From: Flavobacterium sp. UBA5153
GTDB taxonomy: Bacteria; Bacteroidota; Bacteroidia; Flavobacteriales; Flavobacteriaceae
Direction of reading: 5' to 3'
Assembly (NCBI GenBank): GCA_002413745.1
Contig: DHXP01000031.1
Coordinates: 19,881-83,880, forward strand
Length of the DNA: 64,000 nucleotides
A program made the translations under genes and the position numbers. Shown piece by piece: positions 17,609 through 25,191 of the stretch. Below the pieces are notes generated by a model that saw only the letters and a program-made list of their open reading frames with translations, was not told the origin of the DNA and did not search any database. Each line of letters starts with the position of its first letter. The stretch's first letter is position 1.

Positions 17609-18375
17609 ATGAAAAAAATATTTTTCCTTGTTTTAATTTCTTCGATCCATTTAATGTATGGACAAGAAAAAGTCGCCAAAAAACCTGAATACGTTATTGT
17701 CATCAACAATGAAATAGTTTCTATGGAAAACAAGGATATGTTAAATCAATGTCTAAAGGTGTATCAGATGATGAAAGAACAATACTATTTGAGAAGTTTG
17801 GCAATAAAATTGGGGATAAGGAATTCGTAATAGTGATTGCTCTATATACTGAAAAAGAAAAAATAGAAAACGATAAAAAAACTAAAACCAAAGTAGTTGA
17901 AAATAATAGTTTCAATAAAGATGAAGGATATATTTTAAATATAAATGATCTAGCGAAAGAATTTACGTTAGAATTGATTGATGGAAAAAAAATAAAACTT
18001 TCAGACTTGAAAGGTAAAATTGTACTTTTAAATTTTTGGGCAACTTGGTGCGCACCTTGTCTAATGGAATTTTATGATATTCCAGCGAAGATTATCGAGC
18101 CATTTAAAAATAATGATTTTGTTTTTTTAGCAATCTCTAGCGGAGAAAATAAAGAAACTGTATTAAAAAAGGTGTTGAAATTGAAAAAGGATGGCATTAA
18201 TTTTAATATCGGAATTGACCCTGACAAAACTATATGGAATGAATATGCAACTCAATCAATTCCCAAAAATTTCTTAATAGACCAAAACGGTGTAATTAAA
18301 TATGTATCAACAGGAAATGCAGAAGGCAATTTAGAGAAACTGGCTACAGAAATTAGAAAATTATTACAGAAATAA
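17609..18375 (+). pseudogene. TlpA-family thioredoxin gene with a frameshift
   Basis: The first part (17609 to about 17725) encodes a signal peptide and MKKIFFLVLISSIHLMYGQ, then EYVIVINNEIVSME. The remaining coding sequence lies in another frame. Read back from its ATG at 17749, that frame continues sensibly as YGKQGYVKSMSKGVSDDERT, so the two halves join across an indel near 17720-17727. The second half has the complete thioredoxin domain: FTLELIDGKKIKLSDLKGK, WATWCAPC near 18030-18060 and QSIPKNFLIDQNG. Either the gene is broken, or a sequencing indel is present, or the ATG at 17749 makes a cytosolic 208-residue protein without its signal. It follows another TlpA-like gene. Confidence 0.75.
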
Positions 18376-18449
18376 ACTTCACACAATTGTTGCGAGCGGA
18401 AAACAGTCTAAATTAATTTTTTTGTTACATTTACAATAAAATTTGATCT

Positions 18450-18593
18450 ATGTTCAAAATCCTAGCCCAAATAAACAAGCTTCTCCTTCCCAGTTTTACC
18501 AAAAACCGCTTGGATTTGGCCAAAGCCAAGAAATGGCAAATGGTAATCATCGGTTATCGCTATTATGTAACTGTAAGAGCACTAGATTGTTGA
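18450..18593 (+). CDS. 47-residue conserved-looking small basic protein
   Basis: The ATG at 18450 opens a complete 47-residue frame. It begins MFKILAQINKLLLPSFTK and includes LAKAKKWQMVIIGYRYYVTVRAL near its end. It is basic, with an amphipathic first half and a hydrophobic WQMVIIGYRYYV patch. From memory, similar short proteins are widespread in Flavobacteriaceae, sometimes with a doubtful 'SsrA-binding' label. I see no SmpB fold at this size and assign no function. The organised composition and full frame support a real gene. Confidence 0.65.
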   Translation: MFKILAQINKLLLPSFTKNRLDLAKAKKWQMVIIGYRYYVTVRALDC

Positions 18594-18667
18594 TTTAAGT
18601 TTTTTGATTCAGTCCCGAGACTTCGGGATAAGATTTACAAAAAAATAGATTTAATTTTGATTTCCCA

Positions 18668-18698
18668 TTTGCAAATTACATAATTATACCTATATTTG
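18668..18698 (+). promoter_or_regulatory. sigma-A promoter of tRNA-Arg
   Basis: TTTG at 18668-18671, exactly 19 bases, then TATATTTG at 18691-18698 is an excellent match to the Bacteroidota housekeeping promoter (TTTG-N19-TAnnTTTG). It lies 14 bases before the tRNA 5' end. Confidence 0.85.
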
Positions 18699-18711
18699 CA
18701 CCCACAAAATA

Positions 18712-18785
18712 GGCCTTGTGGCGCAACTGAATAGCGCACTTGATTACGGCTCAAGAGGTTACTGGTTTGAATCCAGTCAAGGTCA
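18712..18785 (+). tRNA. tRNA-Arg (anticodon ACG)
   Basis: The 74-base cloverleaf has a 7-bp acceptor stem GGCCTTG/CAAGGTC, a D arm with GCGC/GCGC, an anticodon stem CTTGA/TCAAG with loop TTACGGC (anticodon ACG at 18746-18748), and a T arm ACTGG/CCAGT with loop TTTGAAT. CCA is not encoded. It has a near-consensus promoter and a terminator. The ACG anticodon is normally deaminated to ICG and reads CGU, CGC and CGA. Confidence 0.95.
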
Positions 18786-18797
18786 CTTAAGAATGGA

Positions 18798-18826
18798 AAG
18801 CTTACACGATAGTGTAGGCTTTTTTT
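18798..18826 (+). terminator. terminator of tRNA-Arg
   Basis: The stem AAGCTTACAC (18798-18807) with GTGTAGGCTT (18812-18821), one wobble, is followed by a run of T. It starts 13 bases after the tRNA 3' end. Confidence 0.85.
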
Positions 18827-18905
18827 GTATAAATTTGGTTTTGAGCTCGCTCAAAAAACCAAATTTATACAAAAAAAGTTTTTCAATCAGAGATTGAAAA
18901 AACTT
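18820..18905. repeat. two nested palindromes behind tRNA-Arg
   Basis: The T-run of the tRNA terminator opens a large palindrome, 18820-18877: TTTTTTTGTATAAATTTGG pairs with its complement, closed by the GAGCTCGCTC core. It abuts a second palindrome, 18876-18905 (AAGTTTTTCAATC ... ATTGAAAAAACTT). Both could form stable hairpins. No gene overlaps them. Confidence 0.8.
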
Positions 18906-19001
18906 TCCATTTCCACTACGGAGCTTTGTCTGGATGTTGTGAAGCAAAATCCAGTTCGAAAAAAATTATTAAATTGAAGTGATTTAAACTTTCAAAGAAA
19001 A

Positions 19002-19571
19002 ATGACAGACTATTTCCTTGACATTGAATACAAAGACATCATTTATGGTGAACAAGAAGTCAATTTAAAGGAATTTGAATGTTGCACTTTCAACAATTGC
19101 GATTTCTCGCAATGTGTTTTTCTGGCAGTTACTTTTATAGATTGCACCTTTAATGATTGTGTTTTTAGTGGAGCAAAAATAAATTATGTCGCTTTCAGGA
19201 CAGTGTTTTTTAATCACTGTAAAATTGAAGACGTGAATTTTGCGATGTGCGACAAACTGATTTTTGAAATCCATTTTAAGGAATGCATCCTGGATTTCTC
19301 CAAATTTTACACCTTAAAAATTAAAGGAACTACGTTTGTCGACTGCAGTATCATCGCCGTAGATTTTATGAGCGCTGATTTGACCCAAGTAATTTTCGAT
19401 AATTGTGATTTATATCGTTCTGAATTTGGCAAAGCCATTGCCAATAAAGCTGATTTTAAAACAAGCTACAACTATACCATCGATCCAACGAAAACCAAGA
19501 TAAAAAAAGCTTTATTTTCGCTTGACGGCTTAAAAGGATTGCTTTACAAACACGATATCATCGTGAAATAA
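19002..19571 (+). CDS. pentapeptide-repeat protein
   Basis: This 189-residue protein is made mostly of pentapeptide repeats of the A(D/N)LXX type, with phenylalanine or cysteine at central positions (CTFNNCDFSQCVF, CTFNDCVFSGA, ADLTQVIFDNCDL). They form a right-handed quadrilateral beta-helix. A short non-repeat tail follows (about residues 155-189). Length and layout resemble Qnr/McbG-type proteins, which protect DNA gyrase, but a resistance role cannot be claimed from sequence. It is unusually rich in cysteine. It converges on the acetyltransferase gene with only one base between stops. Confidence 0.85.
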   Translation: MTDYFLDIEYKDIIYGEQEVNLKEFECCTFNNCDFSQCVFLAVTFIDCTFNDCVFSGAKINYVAFRTVFFNHCKIEDVNFAMCDKLIFEIHFKECILDFSKFYTLKIKGTTFVDCSIIAVDFMSADLTQVIFDNCDLYRSEFGKAIANKADFKTSYNYTIDPTKTKIKKALFSLDGLKGLLYKHDIIVK

Positions 19572-19572
19572 A

Positions 19573-20070
19573 TTACAACTTTTTCTCCATTTTGTAGTCT
19601 TCCATCAGATAACCGTTTCCAATTTCTATATTTTCTTCTGCGACGATTTCAAAACCCATTTTTTTATAAAAAGCAAAGGCTTTGTTGAATCTGTTCACAT
19701 TCAATGAAATTGTTTCTGAATGATTTTCTTTGGCCAAAACCACAATGCTGTCCAATAATAATTTTCCCATTCCTTTGCCTTGAGATTCCGGAAGAAGGTA
19801 CAATTTATGTAATCTGGTAACGTTTTTATCCAAATAATGATGCTCGTAAGAGGCAAAACCAAGACAAACAGCGTCTTCATTTGCCAATATAAAATGATGC
19901 CCTTTATTCGCTACATTATCAATCAAAGTTGCGTCAGAATACATCTTTTCCAACATATAATCCAACTGTGCCTTCGACAGAATTTCACCATAAGTAACCG
20001 GCCAAGTTGTATAGTCAATTTCTCGGATTGTTTTGAAATCTGCAACTGTTGCTTCGGAAATTGTTATCAT
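19573..20070 (-). CDS. GNAT family N-acetyltransferase
   Basis: This 165-residue cytosolic acetyltransferase has the acetyl-CoA loop LPESQGKGMGKLLLDS (about residues 93-108; Q/RxxGxG/A motif) and the C-terminal SLNVNRFNKAFAFYKKMGFEIV, where GNAT motif B sits. The fold is clear but the acceptor is unknown. It resembles stand-alone protein or small-molecule acetyltransferases. It converges with the pentapeptide gene. Confidence 0.85.
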   Translation of the reverse strand: MITISEATVADFKTIREIDYTTWPVTYGEILSKAQLDYMLEKMYSDATLIDNVANKGHHFILANEDAVCLGFASYEHHYLDKNVTRLHKLYLLPESQGKGMGKLLLDSIVVLAKENHSETISLNVNRFNKAFAFYKKMGFEIVAEENIEIGNGYLMEDYKMEKKL

Positions 20071-20093
20071 ATTTGGATGTTCACTTAAAAATT

Positions 20094-20155
20094 AAAACAC
20101 GAATTTCACTAATTAACACGAATAAAATTGGTGAAAATTAGTGAAATCTGTGTTT
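20094..20155. repeat. hairpin-forming dispersed repeat, copy 2
   Basis: This is related to 9555-9641: AAACACGAATTTCACTAATT near the left pairs with AATTAGTGAAAT...GTGTTT near the right. It lies between the acetyltransferase start and the glyA stop. Confidence 0.7.
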
Positions 20156-20169
20156 GAAATATATTATTT

Positions 20170-21444
20170 TTAGAAAACGAAAATGGCTCTTTCGCTCATC
20201 ATTTCGTTCACTTCATTGGCCACTTCTTCGATTATTTCCTCGTTGGTGTGGTTCATTAAAACTCTATCAATTAAGGCAACAATCGTTTCCATATCTTCTT
20301 CAACAAGACCACGAGTGGTGATTGCAGGAGTTCCCACACGAATTCCAGAAGTCACGAATGGCGATTTATCATCGAAAGGAACCATGTTTTTATTCACGGT
20401 GATTTCCGCTTTTACCAACGCATTTTCAGCCTCTTTACCAGAAATATTTTTGTTTCTCAAATCAATCAACATCATGTGATTGTCTGTTCCGCCAGAAATA
20501 ATGTTATAGCCTCTTTTCACAAAAGCATCTGCCATTGCATTGGCATTTTTTTGCAATTGCAAAGCATATCTGAAAAACTCGTCTGTTAAGGCTTCTCCAA
20601 ATGCGACAGCTTTTGCAGCAATAATGTGCATCAAAGGACCGCCTTGATTTCCTGGAAAAACGGCTAAATCCAATAAATTAGACATCATTCTGATTTCTCC
20701 TTTTGGAGTAGTCAAGCCAAATGGATTTGGAAAATCTTTTCCCATCAAAATCAAACCACCTCTTGGACCACGCAACGTTTTGTGTGTTGTAGTCGAAACA
20801 ATATGACAATGAGGAATTGGATCATTCAACAATCCTTTAGCAATTAATCCTGCAGGATGAGAAATATCGGCGAAAAGAATAGCGCCAACACTATCAGCAA
20901 TTACTCTAAAACGCTCAAAATCCATATCACGGGAATAAGCCGAAGCTCCAGCGATAATTAATTTTGGTTTTTCTTTTGTGGCGATTTCTTGAATTTTATC
21001 ATAATCTAATCGTCCAGTCTCTGCATCAACTCCATAAAAAACAGGATTGTATAAACGTCCTGAAAAATTCACTGAAGAACCGTGAGTTAAATGTCCGCCA
21101 TGAGATAAATCGAAACCTAAAATAGTATCGCCTGGTTTCAAACATGCAAAATAAACTGCTGTATTTGCTTGAGAACCTGAGTGAGGTTGCACATTAGCAT
21201 ATTCGGCACCAAATAATTCTTTGGCTCTGTCAATGGCAATTTGTTCAATAACATCAACTACTTCGCAACCTCCGTAGTATCTTTTGCCGGGATAACCTTC
21301 GGCATATTTATTGGTTAAAACAGAACCAGCTGCTTCCATTACTTCATCACTTACAAAATTTTCCGAAGCTATAAGTTCTAGTCCGTGAATTTGTCTGTCT
21401 TGTTCCTCTAAAATAAGGTCAAAAATTTGTTCGTCGCGTTGCAT
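20170..21444 (-). CDS. glyA: serine hydroxymethyltransferase
   Basis: This PLP enzyme interconverts serine and glycine with tetrahydrofolate, the main source of one-carbon units. I start it at the ATG at 21444 (424 residues, [11 protein letters not shown]); a longer frame to 21480 adds 12 atypical residues. Family blocks are intact: [17 protein letters not shown] near the N-terminus, [30 protein letters not shown], and [14 protein letters not shown] with the PLP-binding lysine. It is divergent from fahA. Confidence 0.96.
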   Translation of the reverse strand: MQRDEQIFDLILEEQDRQIHGLELIASENFVSDEVMEAAGSVLTNKYAEGYPGKRYYGGCEVVDVIEQIAIDRAKELFGAEYANVQPHSGSQANTAVYFACLKPGDTILGFDLSHGGHLTHGSSVNFSGRLYNPVFYGVDAETGRLDYDKIQEIATKEKPKLIIAGASAYSRDMDFERFRVIADSVGAILFADISHPAGLIAKGLLNDPIPHCHIVSTTTHKTLRGPRGGLILMGKDFPNPFGLTTPKGEIRMMSNLLDLAVFPGNQGGPLMHIIAAKAVAFGEALTDEFFRYALQLQKNANAMADAFVKRGYNIISGGTDNHMMLIDLRNKNISGKEAENALVKAEITVNKNMVPFDDKSPFVTSGIRVGTPAITTRGLVEEDMETIVALIDRVLMNHTNEEIIEEVANEVNEMMSERAIFVF

Positions 21445-21487
21445 TTCTTTGATTTTAGTTAATTTGATGCAAAAATACAAAAAAACG

Positions 21488-21518
21488 TTTGGTAAATAGT
21501 TAGTTTATAATATATTTG
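21488..21518 (+). promoter_or_regulatory. sigma-A promoter of fahA
   Basis: TTTG at 21488-21491, 19 bases, and TATATTTG at 21511-21518 match the Bacteroidota promoter perfectly. It lies 34 bases before the fahA start. Confidence 0.85.
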
Positions 21519-21552
21519 ATGTGTAATAATTAACAAAATAATTAACAACACT

Positions 21553-22836
21553 ATGCCAATAACAGCCAACGATACCAATAGAAAATCATGGTTAGAAGTG
21601 CCTATCGATAGTGATTTCCCTATCCAAAACATTCCTTTTGGCGTTTTTCTTACCAAAGAAAATGTAGTAACTGTAGGATCTCGAATTGGTGATTGTGCAA
21701 TTGATTTAGGAGCTTTGCAACAATTGAATTACTTTGATGGAATTGAATTGACAGATGACATGTTTATGCAAGATACCTTGAATGATTTTATTTCAGATGG
21801 AAAAAAAACATGGCGATTGGTTCGAAATCGTATTGCCGACATCTTTGACGAAAAAAATCCAAAATTACGTGATAATGCAAAAGACAGGGATATTGTCATC
21901 TTCAAAATGAAAGATGTTGAAATGCAATTGCCTGTTCTAATTGGAGATTATACTGATTTTTATTCCAGCAAAGAGCATGCTACCAATATAGGAAAAATGT
22001 TTCGCAATCCAGAAAATGCATTACTACCCAATTGGCTTCACATCCCCGTGAGCTACCATGGAAGAAGTTCTACTATTATTCCATCTGGAATTCCTGTACA
22101 CAGACCCTTGGGACAAACTTTGCCAAATGGTGAAACAACGCCAGTTTTCGGTCCTTCACGATCAATAGATTTTGAGTTAGAAACTGCTTTTATTACTACT
22201 GATGCCAATATTATGGGAGAAAGTATTCCTATAAATGAGGTGGAAGACTATATTTTCGGAATGGTTTTAATGAACGATTGGAGTGCCCGTGATATTCAAA
22301 AATGGGAATGTGCGCCTCTTGGTCCCTTTTTGGCAAAAAACTTTGCGACTTCAATTTCTCCCTGGATCATCACAATGGATGCATTGGAACCATTTAGAAC
22401 CAAAGGCCCTAAACAAGATCCGGCACCATTCCCTTATTTGCAACAAAAAGGCAAACACAATTTTGATATTAATTTAGAAGTGGCGATACAACCAGAAAAC
22501 GCTGATGAAACGATTGTCGCCAAATCCAACTTTAAATATATGTATTGGTCCATGAGCCAGCAATTAGCACATCATACCTCTAACGGATGTCGCGTAAACT
22601 CAGGCGACATGATGGGTTCAGGAACAATTTCCGGCCCTACTCCAGATAGCTATGGTTCTATGCTGGAACTGACATGGGGAGGAAAAAACCCCATTAAACT
22701 CAACGATGGAACGGAACGCAAATTCATAAACGATGGTGACACCGTCATCATAAAAGGGTTCTGTAAAAACAATGGCGTCAGAATAGGATTCGGAGAAGTA
22801 TCGAGTAAATTGCTTCCTCCATTTGTGCGAAAATAA
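21553..22836 (+). CDS. fahA: fumarylacetoacetase
   Basis: The enzyme cleaves fumarylacetoacetate to fumarate and acetoacetate, the last step of phenylalanine/tyrosine catabolism via homogentisate. The 427 residues match full-length FAH. There is an N-terminal SH3-like domain, then DYTDFYSSKEHATNIGKMFR (with the catalytic histidine), PVSYHGRSSTI, and the metal-site glutamates in DFELETAF. A C-terminal NSGDMMGSGTISGP block follows. It is probably monocistronic. No other homogentisate-pathway gene is in the window. Confidence 0.95.
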   Translation: MPITANDTNRKSWLEVPIDSDFPIQNIPFGVFLTKENVVTVGSRIGDCAIDLGALQQLNYFDGIELTDDMFMQDTLNDFISDGKKTWRLVRNRIADIFDEKNPKLRDNAKDRDIVIFKMKDVEMQLPVLIGDYTDFYSSKEHATNIGKMFRNPENALLPNWLHIPVSYHGRSSTIIPSGIPVHRPLGQTLPNGETTPVFGPSRSIDFELETAFITTDANIMGESIPINEVEDYIFGMVLMNDWSARDIQKWECAPLGPFLAKNFATSISPWIITMDALEPFRTKGPKQDPAPFPYLQQKGKHNFDINLEVAIQPENADETIVAKSNFKYMYWSMSQQLAHHTSNGCRVNSGDMMGSGTISGPTPDSYGSMLELTWGGKNPIKLNDGTERKFINDGDTVIIKGFCKNNGVRIGFGEVSSKLLPPFVRK

Positions 22837-22883
22837 AAAAACAACATTTCATTAAAATTTTGTTACAAAACATAAAAACTATG

Positions 22884-22911
22884 TTGTATAACAAAAATAA
22901 TTGTAATTTTG
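22884..22911 (+). promoter_or_regulatory. promoter of the arginine gene cluster
   Basis: TTG at 22884-22886, 17 bases, and TAATTTTG at 22904-22911 fit the Bacteroidota promoter. The predicted transcription start is near 22916-22918, which coincides with the ATG of the short ORF at 22917. Confidence 0.7.
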
Positions 22912-22916
22912 CCCCG

Positions 22917-22997
22917 ATGAATAAAACAAGTTTACATATAACTTCTATCTCACGGATAAACAGACCTACGACTTCTCCCGAAGTACGGATGCTATAA
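22917..22997 (+). CDS. possible 26-residue leader peptide of the arginine operon
   Basis: The frame starts MNKTSLHITSISRINR and ends PTTSPEVRML before TAA. It has three arginine codons in 26 (CGG, AGA, CGG), and CGG stands out in this AT-rich DNA. It begins essentially at the predicted transcription start, so its message would be leaderless. It precedes the arginine cluster's first gene by 215 bases of A/T-rich RNA. A hairpin ACTTC/GAAGT overlaps its end, and an A/T-only stem (ATTGA/TCAAT plus a T-run) lies near 23140-23165. A translational attenuator is an inference; the segment could instead be a structured RNA. Confidence 0.5.
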   Translation: MNKTSLHITSISRINRPTTSPEVRML

Positions 22998-23212
22998 CTA
23001 TAGTTTCCAAAAAGTGTTTCTTTATTTTTATTCATTTTTCATTTTTATCATTTTGAAATTATCACAATTATCCTTTGGATTTTTACATCCTGAAAATAGT
23101 ATCATTTTCTGCATATTGACTTATATCACAATTTTCCAAAGATTGAATAATTTCAATAATTTTTTAACACCAATAAACAGCCTTTTTTTTAACCAAAAAT
23201 TCAACTCTTGAA
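22998..23212. other. untranslated leader before the arginine cluster
   Basis: This A/T-rich 215-base stretch between the short ORF and the first enzyme gene has no coding frame I trust. The palindrome CTATAACTATAG (22992-23003) overlaps the ORF's stop. A weak stem with a T-run near 23140-23165 is the only terminator-like feature. Confidence 0.5.
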
Positions 23213-23830
23213 ATGAATATCTCTATCGTTATAACTCAGGAAGAACATTATAAATATTCGCAAGAAATATGCGAAACCATCGAAACATCTGCCCAATTGA
23301 GGGGAACCGGAATCGCCAAAAGAACTCCTGAATACATCCAAAAAAAGATGGAACAAAAAGATGCAGTTATCGCCTTAATTGACGGCGTATTTGCTGGCTT
23401 TTGCTATATCGAAAGTTGGCAACACGGCAAGTTTGTGGCACATTCTGGATTAATAGTTCATCCCGATTACAGGAATTTAGGCTTGGCCAAAAAAATAAAA
23501 TCATTCGTTTTTGATTACTCCTTGAAAAAATATCCAGATGCCAAAGTATTCGGAATCACGACTGGTTTGGCGGTAATGAAAATCAATTCGGATTTAGGGT
23601 ACAAGCCAGTTCCATTCTCTGAACTGACTACGGATCCAAGTTTCTGGGCTGGTTGCAAAACCTGCACTAATTTTGAAATTTTGCAAAGCAAAGACAACAA
23701 AATGTGCCTATGTACCGGAATGCTCTATGATCCAAAAGAAAAACCGAAAGACCCACCAAAACATCCGTTTAACGTCCGGATTTGGAACAGATTAAAAGAA
23801 ATAAAACAAGCATTGTTCTTGAAAAAATAA
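23213..23830 (+). CDS. GNAT acetyltransferase, candidate first enzyme of arginine synthesis
   Basis: This 205-residue GNAT protein has the acetyl-CoA segment VHPDYRNLGLAKKIKSFVFD (about residues 82-101). An unusual cysteine-rich tail region, WAGCKTCTNF ... NKMCLCTGM, lies at about 144-168. It is the first gene of the arginine cluster, upstream of argG-argC-argD. No classical argA or argJ is visible in the window, so it is a good candidate for the glutamate N-acyltransferase (acetyl or succinyl). That function is inferred from position and fold. The four close cysteines suggest a metal site or redox control. Confidence 0.75.
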   Translation: MNISIVITQEEHYKYSQEICETIETSAQLRGTGIAKRTPEYIQKKMEQKDAVIALIDGVFAGFCYIESWQHGKFVAHSGLIVHPDYRNLGLAKKIKSFVFDYSLKKYPDAKVFGITTGLAVMKINSDLGYKPVPFSELTTDPSFWAGCKTCTNFEILQSKDNKMCLCTGMLYDPKEKPKDPPKHPFNVRIWNRLKEIKQALFLKK

Positions 23831-23939
23831 ATCCCCTCCCCAATCCCGCCACTGCGGGAAGTTGAGCAACAAAATAAAAAAAATAAAAGTTATAAATTAT
23901 TAAATTAAACAAAAACTCTCCTTTGCCAGTAATGGCTCC

Positions 23940-23972
23940 CTCTCCTTCGGAGAGTTCCGATAGCTATCGGAA
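23940..23972. repeat. double hairpin in the argG 5' region
   Basis: CTCTCCTTCGGAGAG (23940-23954) is followed directly by the 18-bp perfect palindrome TTCCGATAGCTATCGGAA (23955-23972). It ends 25 bases before the argG start, inside the operon. It resembles dispersed flavobacterial repeats. Confidence 0.7.
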
Positions 23973-23997
23973 TGGGGTGAGAAAAAAAACAAACACA

Positions 23998-25191
23998 ATG
24001 AAAAAAGTAGTATTAGCATACAGCGGAGGATTAGACACCTCTTATTGTCTAAAATATCTAAAAAACGAAAAAGGATATGAAGTTCATACCGTATTGATAA
24101 ATACTGGTGGATTTGATGAAGCTGAATTGGAAGCGATTGAAAAAAGAGCCTACGAATTGGGAAGTGCAAAACACGTAAGTCTAAATATTTTAGACAAATA
24201 TTACGAAAAAGCCATCAAATTTTTGATTTATGGAAATGTGTTAAAAAACAATACCTATCCTTTATCAGTAAGTGCTGAGCGTGTTTTTCAAGCAATGGAA
24301 GCCATAAAATATGCAAAATCTGTTGGTGCAGAAGCCATCGCCCACGGAAGCACCGGTGCTGGAAACGACCAAATTCGTTTTGACCTTATTTTCCAAACCA
24401 TCGCTCCCGAAATCGAAATCATCACTCCTATCAGGGATTTAAAATTATCTCGTCAGGAAGAAGTGGCTTATTTGCAGGCTAATGGCGTTGAATATTCTTG
24501 GGAAAAAGCACAATATTCCATCAATAAAGGATTGTGGGGAACAAGCGTTGGAGGAAAAGAAACCTTGACTTCAAACCTTCCGTTACCTAGCGAAGCTTAT
24601 CCTTCTCAATTGAAAAAAGAAGGAGAAGAAAAAGTAACTTTAGAATTCGAAAAAGGTGAATTGGTTGCCGTAAATGGTAAAAAAGACAAACCATCCAACA
24701 ATATTGTGACACTTGAAAAACTGGCAAGTGCTTATGCTATTGGCAGAGATATTCACGTGGGAGACACTATCATCGGAATTAAAGGAAGAGTTGGTTTTGA
24801 GGCAGCCGCTCCTTTAATTATTATCAAAGCGCACCATTTATTGGAGAAACACACTCTTGGGAAATGGCAACAATATTGGAAAGAGCAACTAGGAAACTGG
24901 TACGGAATGTTGTTTCACGAAGGTCAATTCCTTGATCCTGTAATGAGAAACATCGAAACTTTCCTTGAAGACACTCAGAAAACCGTAAACGGAACTGTAA
25001 CAGTTTCCTTGAAACCATACCATTTTTCATTAGACGGAATCGAGTCTGAAAATGATTTAATGAATACCGGTTTTGGACAATACGGCGAAATGAACAACGC
25101 TTGGACATCAGATGATGCCAAAGGGTTTATCAAGATTTTAGGGAATGCCCAAAACATATTTTCATCCGTAAATCATTTAAGTTATGATTAA
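23998..25191 (+). CDS. argG: argininosuccinate synthase
   Basis: ArgG condenses citrulline and aspartate with ATP to argininosuccinate. The ATG at 23998 gives 397 residues and begins MKKVVLAYSGGLDTSYCLKYL, with the PP-loop SGGLDTS at once. An in-frame extension to 23923 would read through the double hairpin repeat and is rejected. EAIAHGSTGAGNDQIRFD and ITPIRD blocks are present. It is second in the cluster, and its stop overlaps the argC start by 8 bases, indicating translational coupling. In a strictly N-succinyl pathway the acyl group must be removed before this step. Confidence 0.95.
   Translation: MKKVVLAYSGGLDTSYCLKYLKNEKGYEVHTVLINTGGFDEAELEAIEKRAYELGSAKHVSLNILDKYYEKAIKFLIYGNVLKNNTYPLSVSAERVFQAMEAIKYAKSVGAEAIAHGSTGAGNDQIRFDLIFQTIAPEIEIITPIRDLKLSRQEEVAYLQANGVEYSWEKAQYSINKGLWGTSVGGKETLTSNLPLPSEAYPSQLKKEGEEKVTLEFEKGELVAVNGKKDKPSNNIVTLEKLASAYAIGRDIHVGDTIIGIKGRVGFEAAAPLIIIKAHHLLEKHTLGKWQQYWKEQLGNWYGMLFHEGQFLDPVMRNIETFLEDTQKTVNGTVTVSLKPYHFSLDGIESENDLMNTGFGQYGEMNNAWTSDDAKGFIKILGNAQNIFSSVNHLSYD

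Noticed and set aside
18450..18593. SsrA-binding protein (SmpB)
   Set aside because: At 47 residues the product lacks the SmpB beta-barrel; the label seems to come from weak database similarity.
18712..18905. tRNA-Arg as the attachment site of an integrated element
   Set aside because: No duplicated tRNA 3' end, integrase or foreign genes follow; only palindromes were found.
23923..23997. Longer N-terminus for argG
   Set aside because: The extension reads through a double-hairpin repeat, and the family start coincides with the ATG at 23998.
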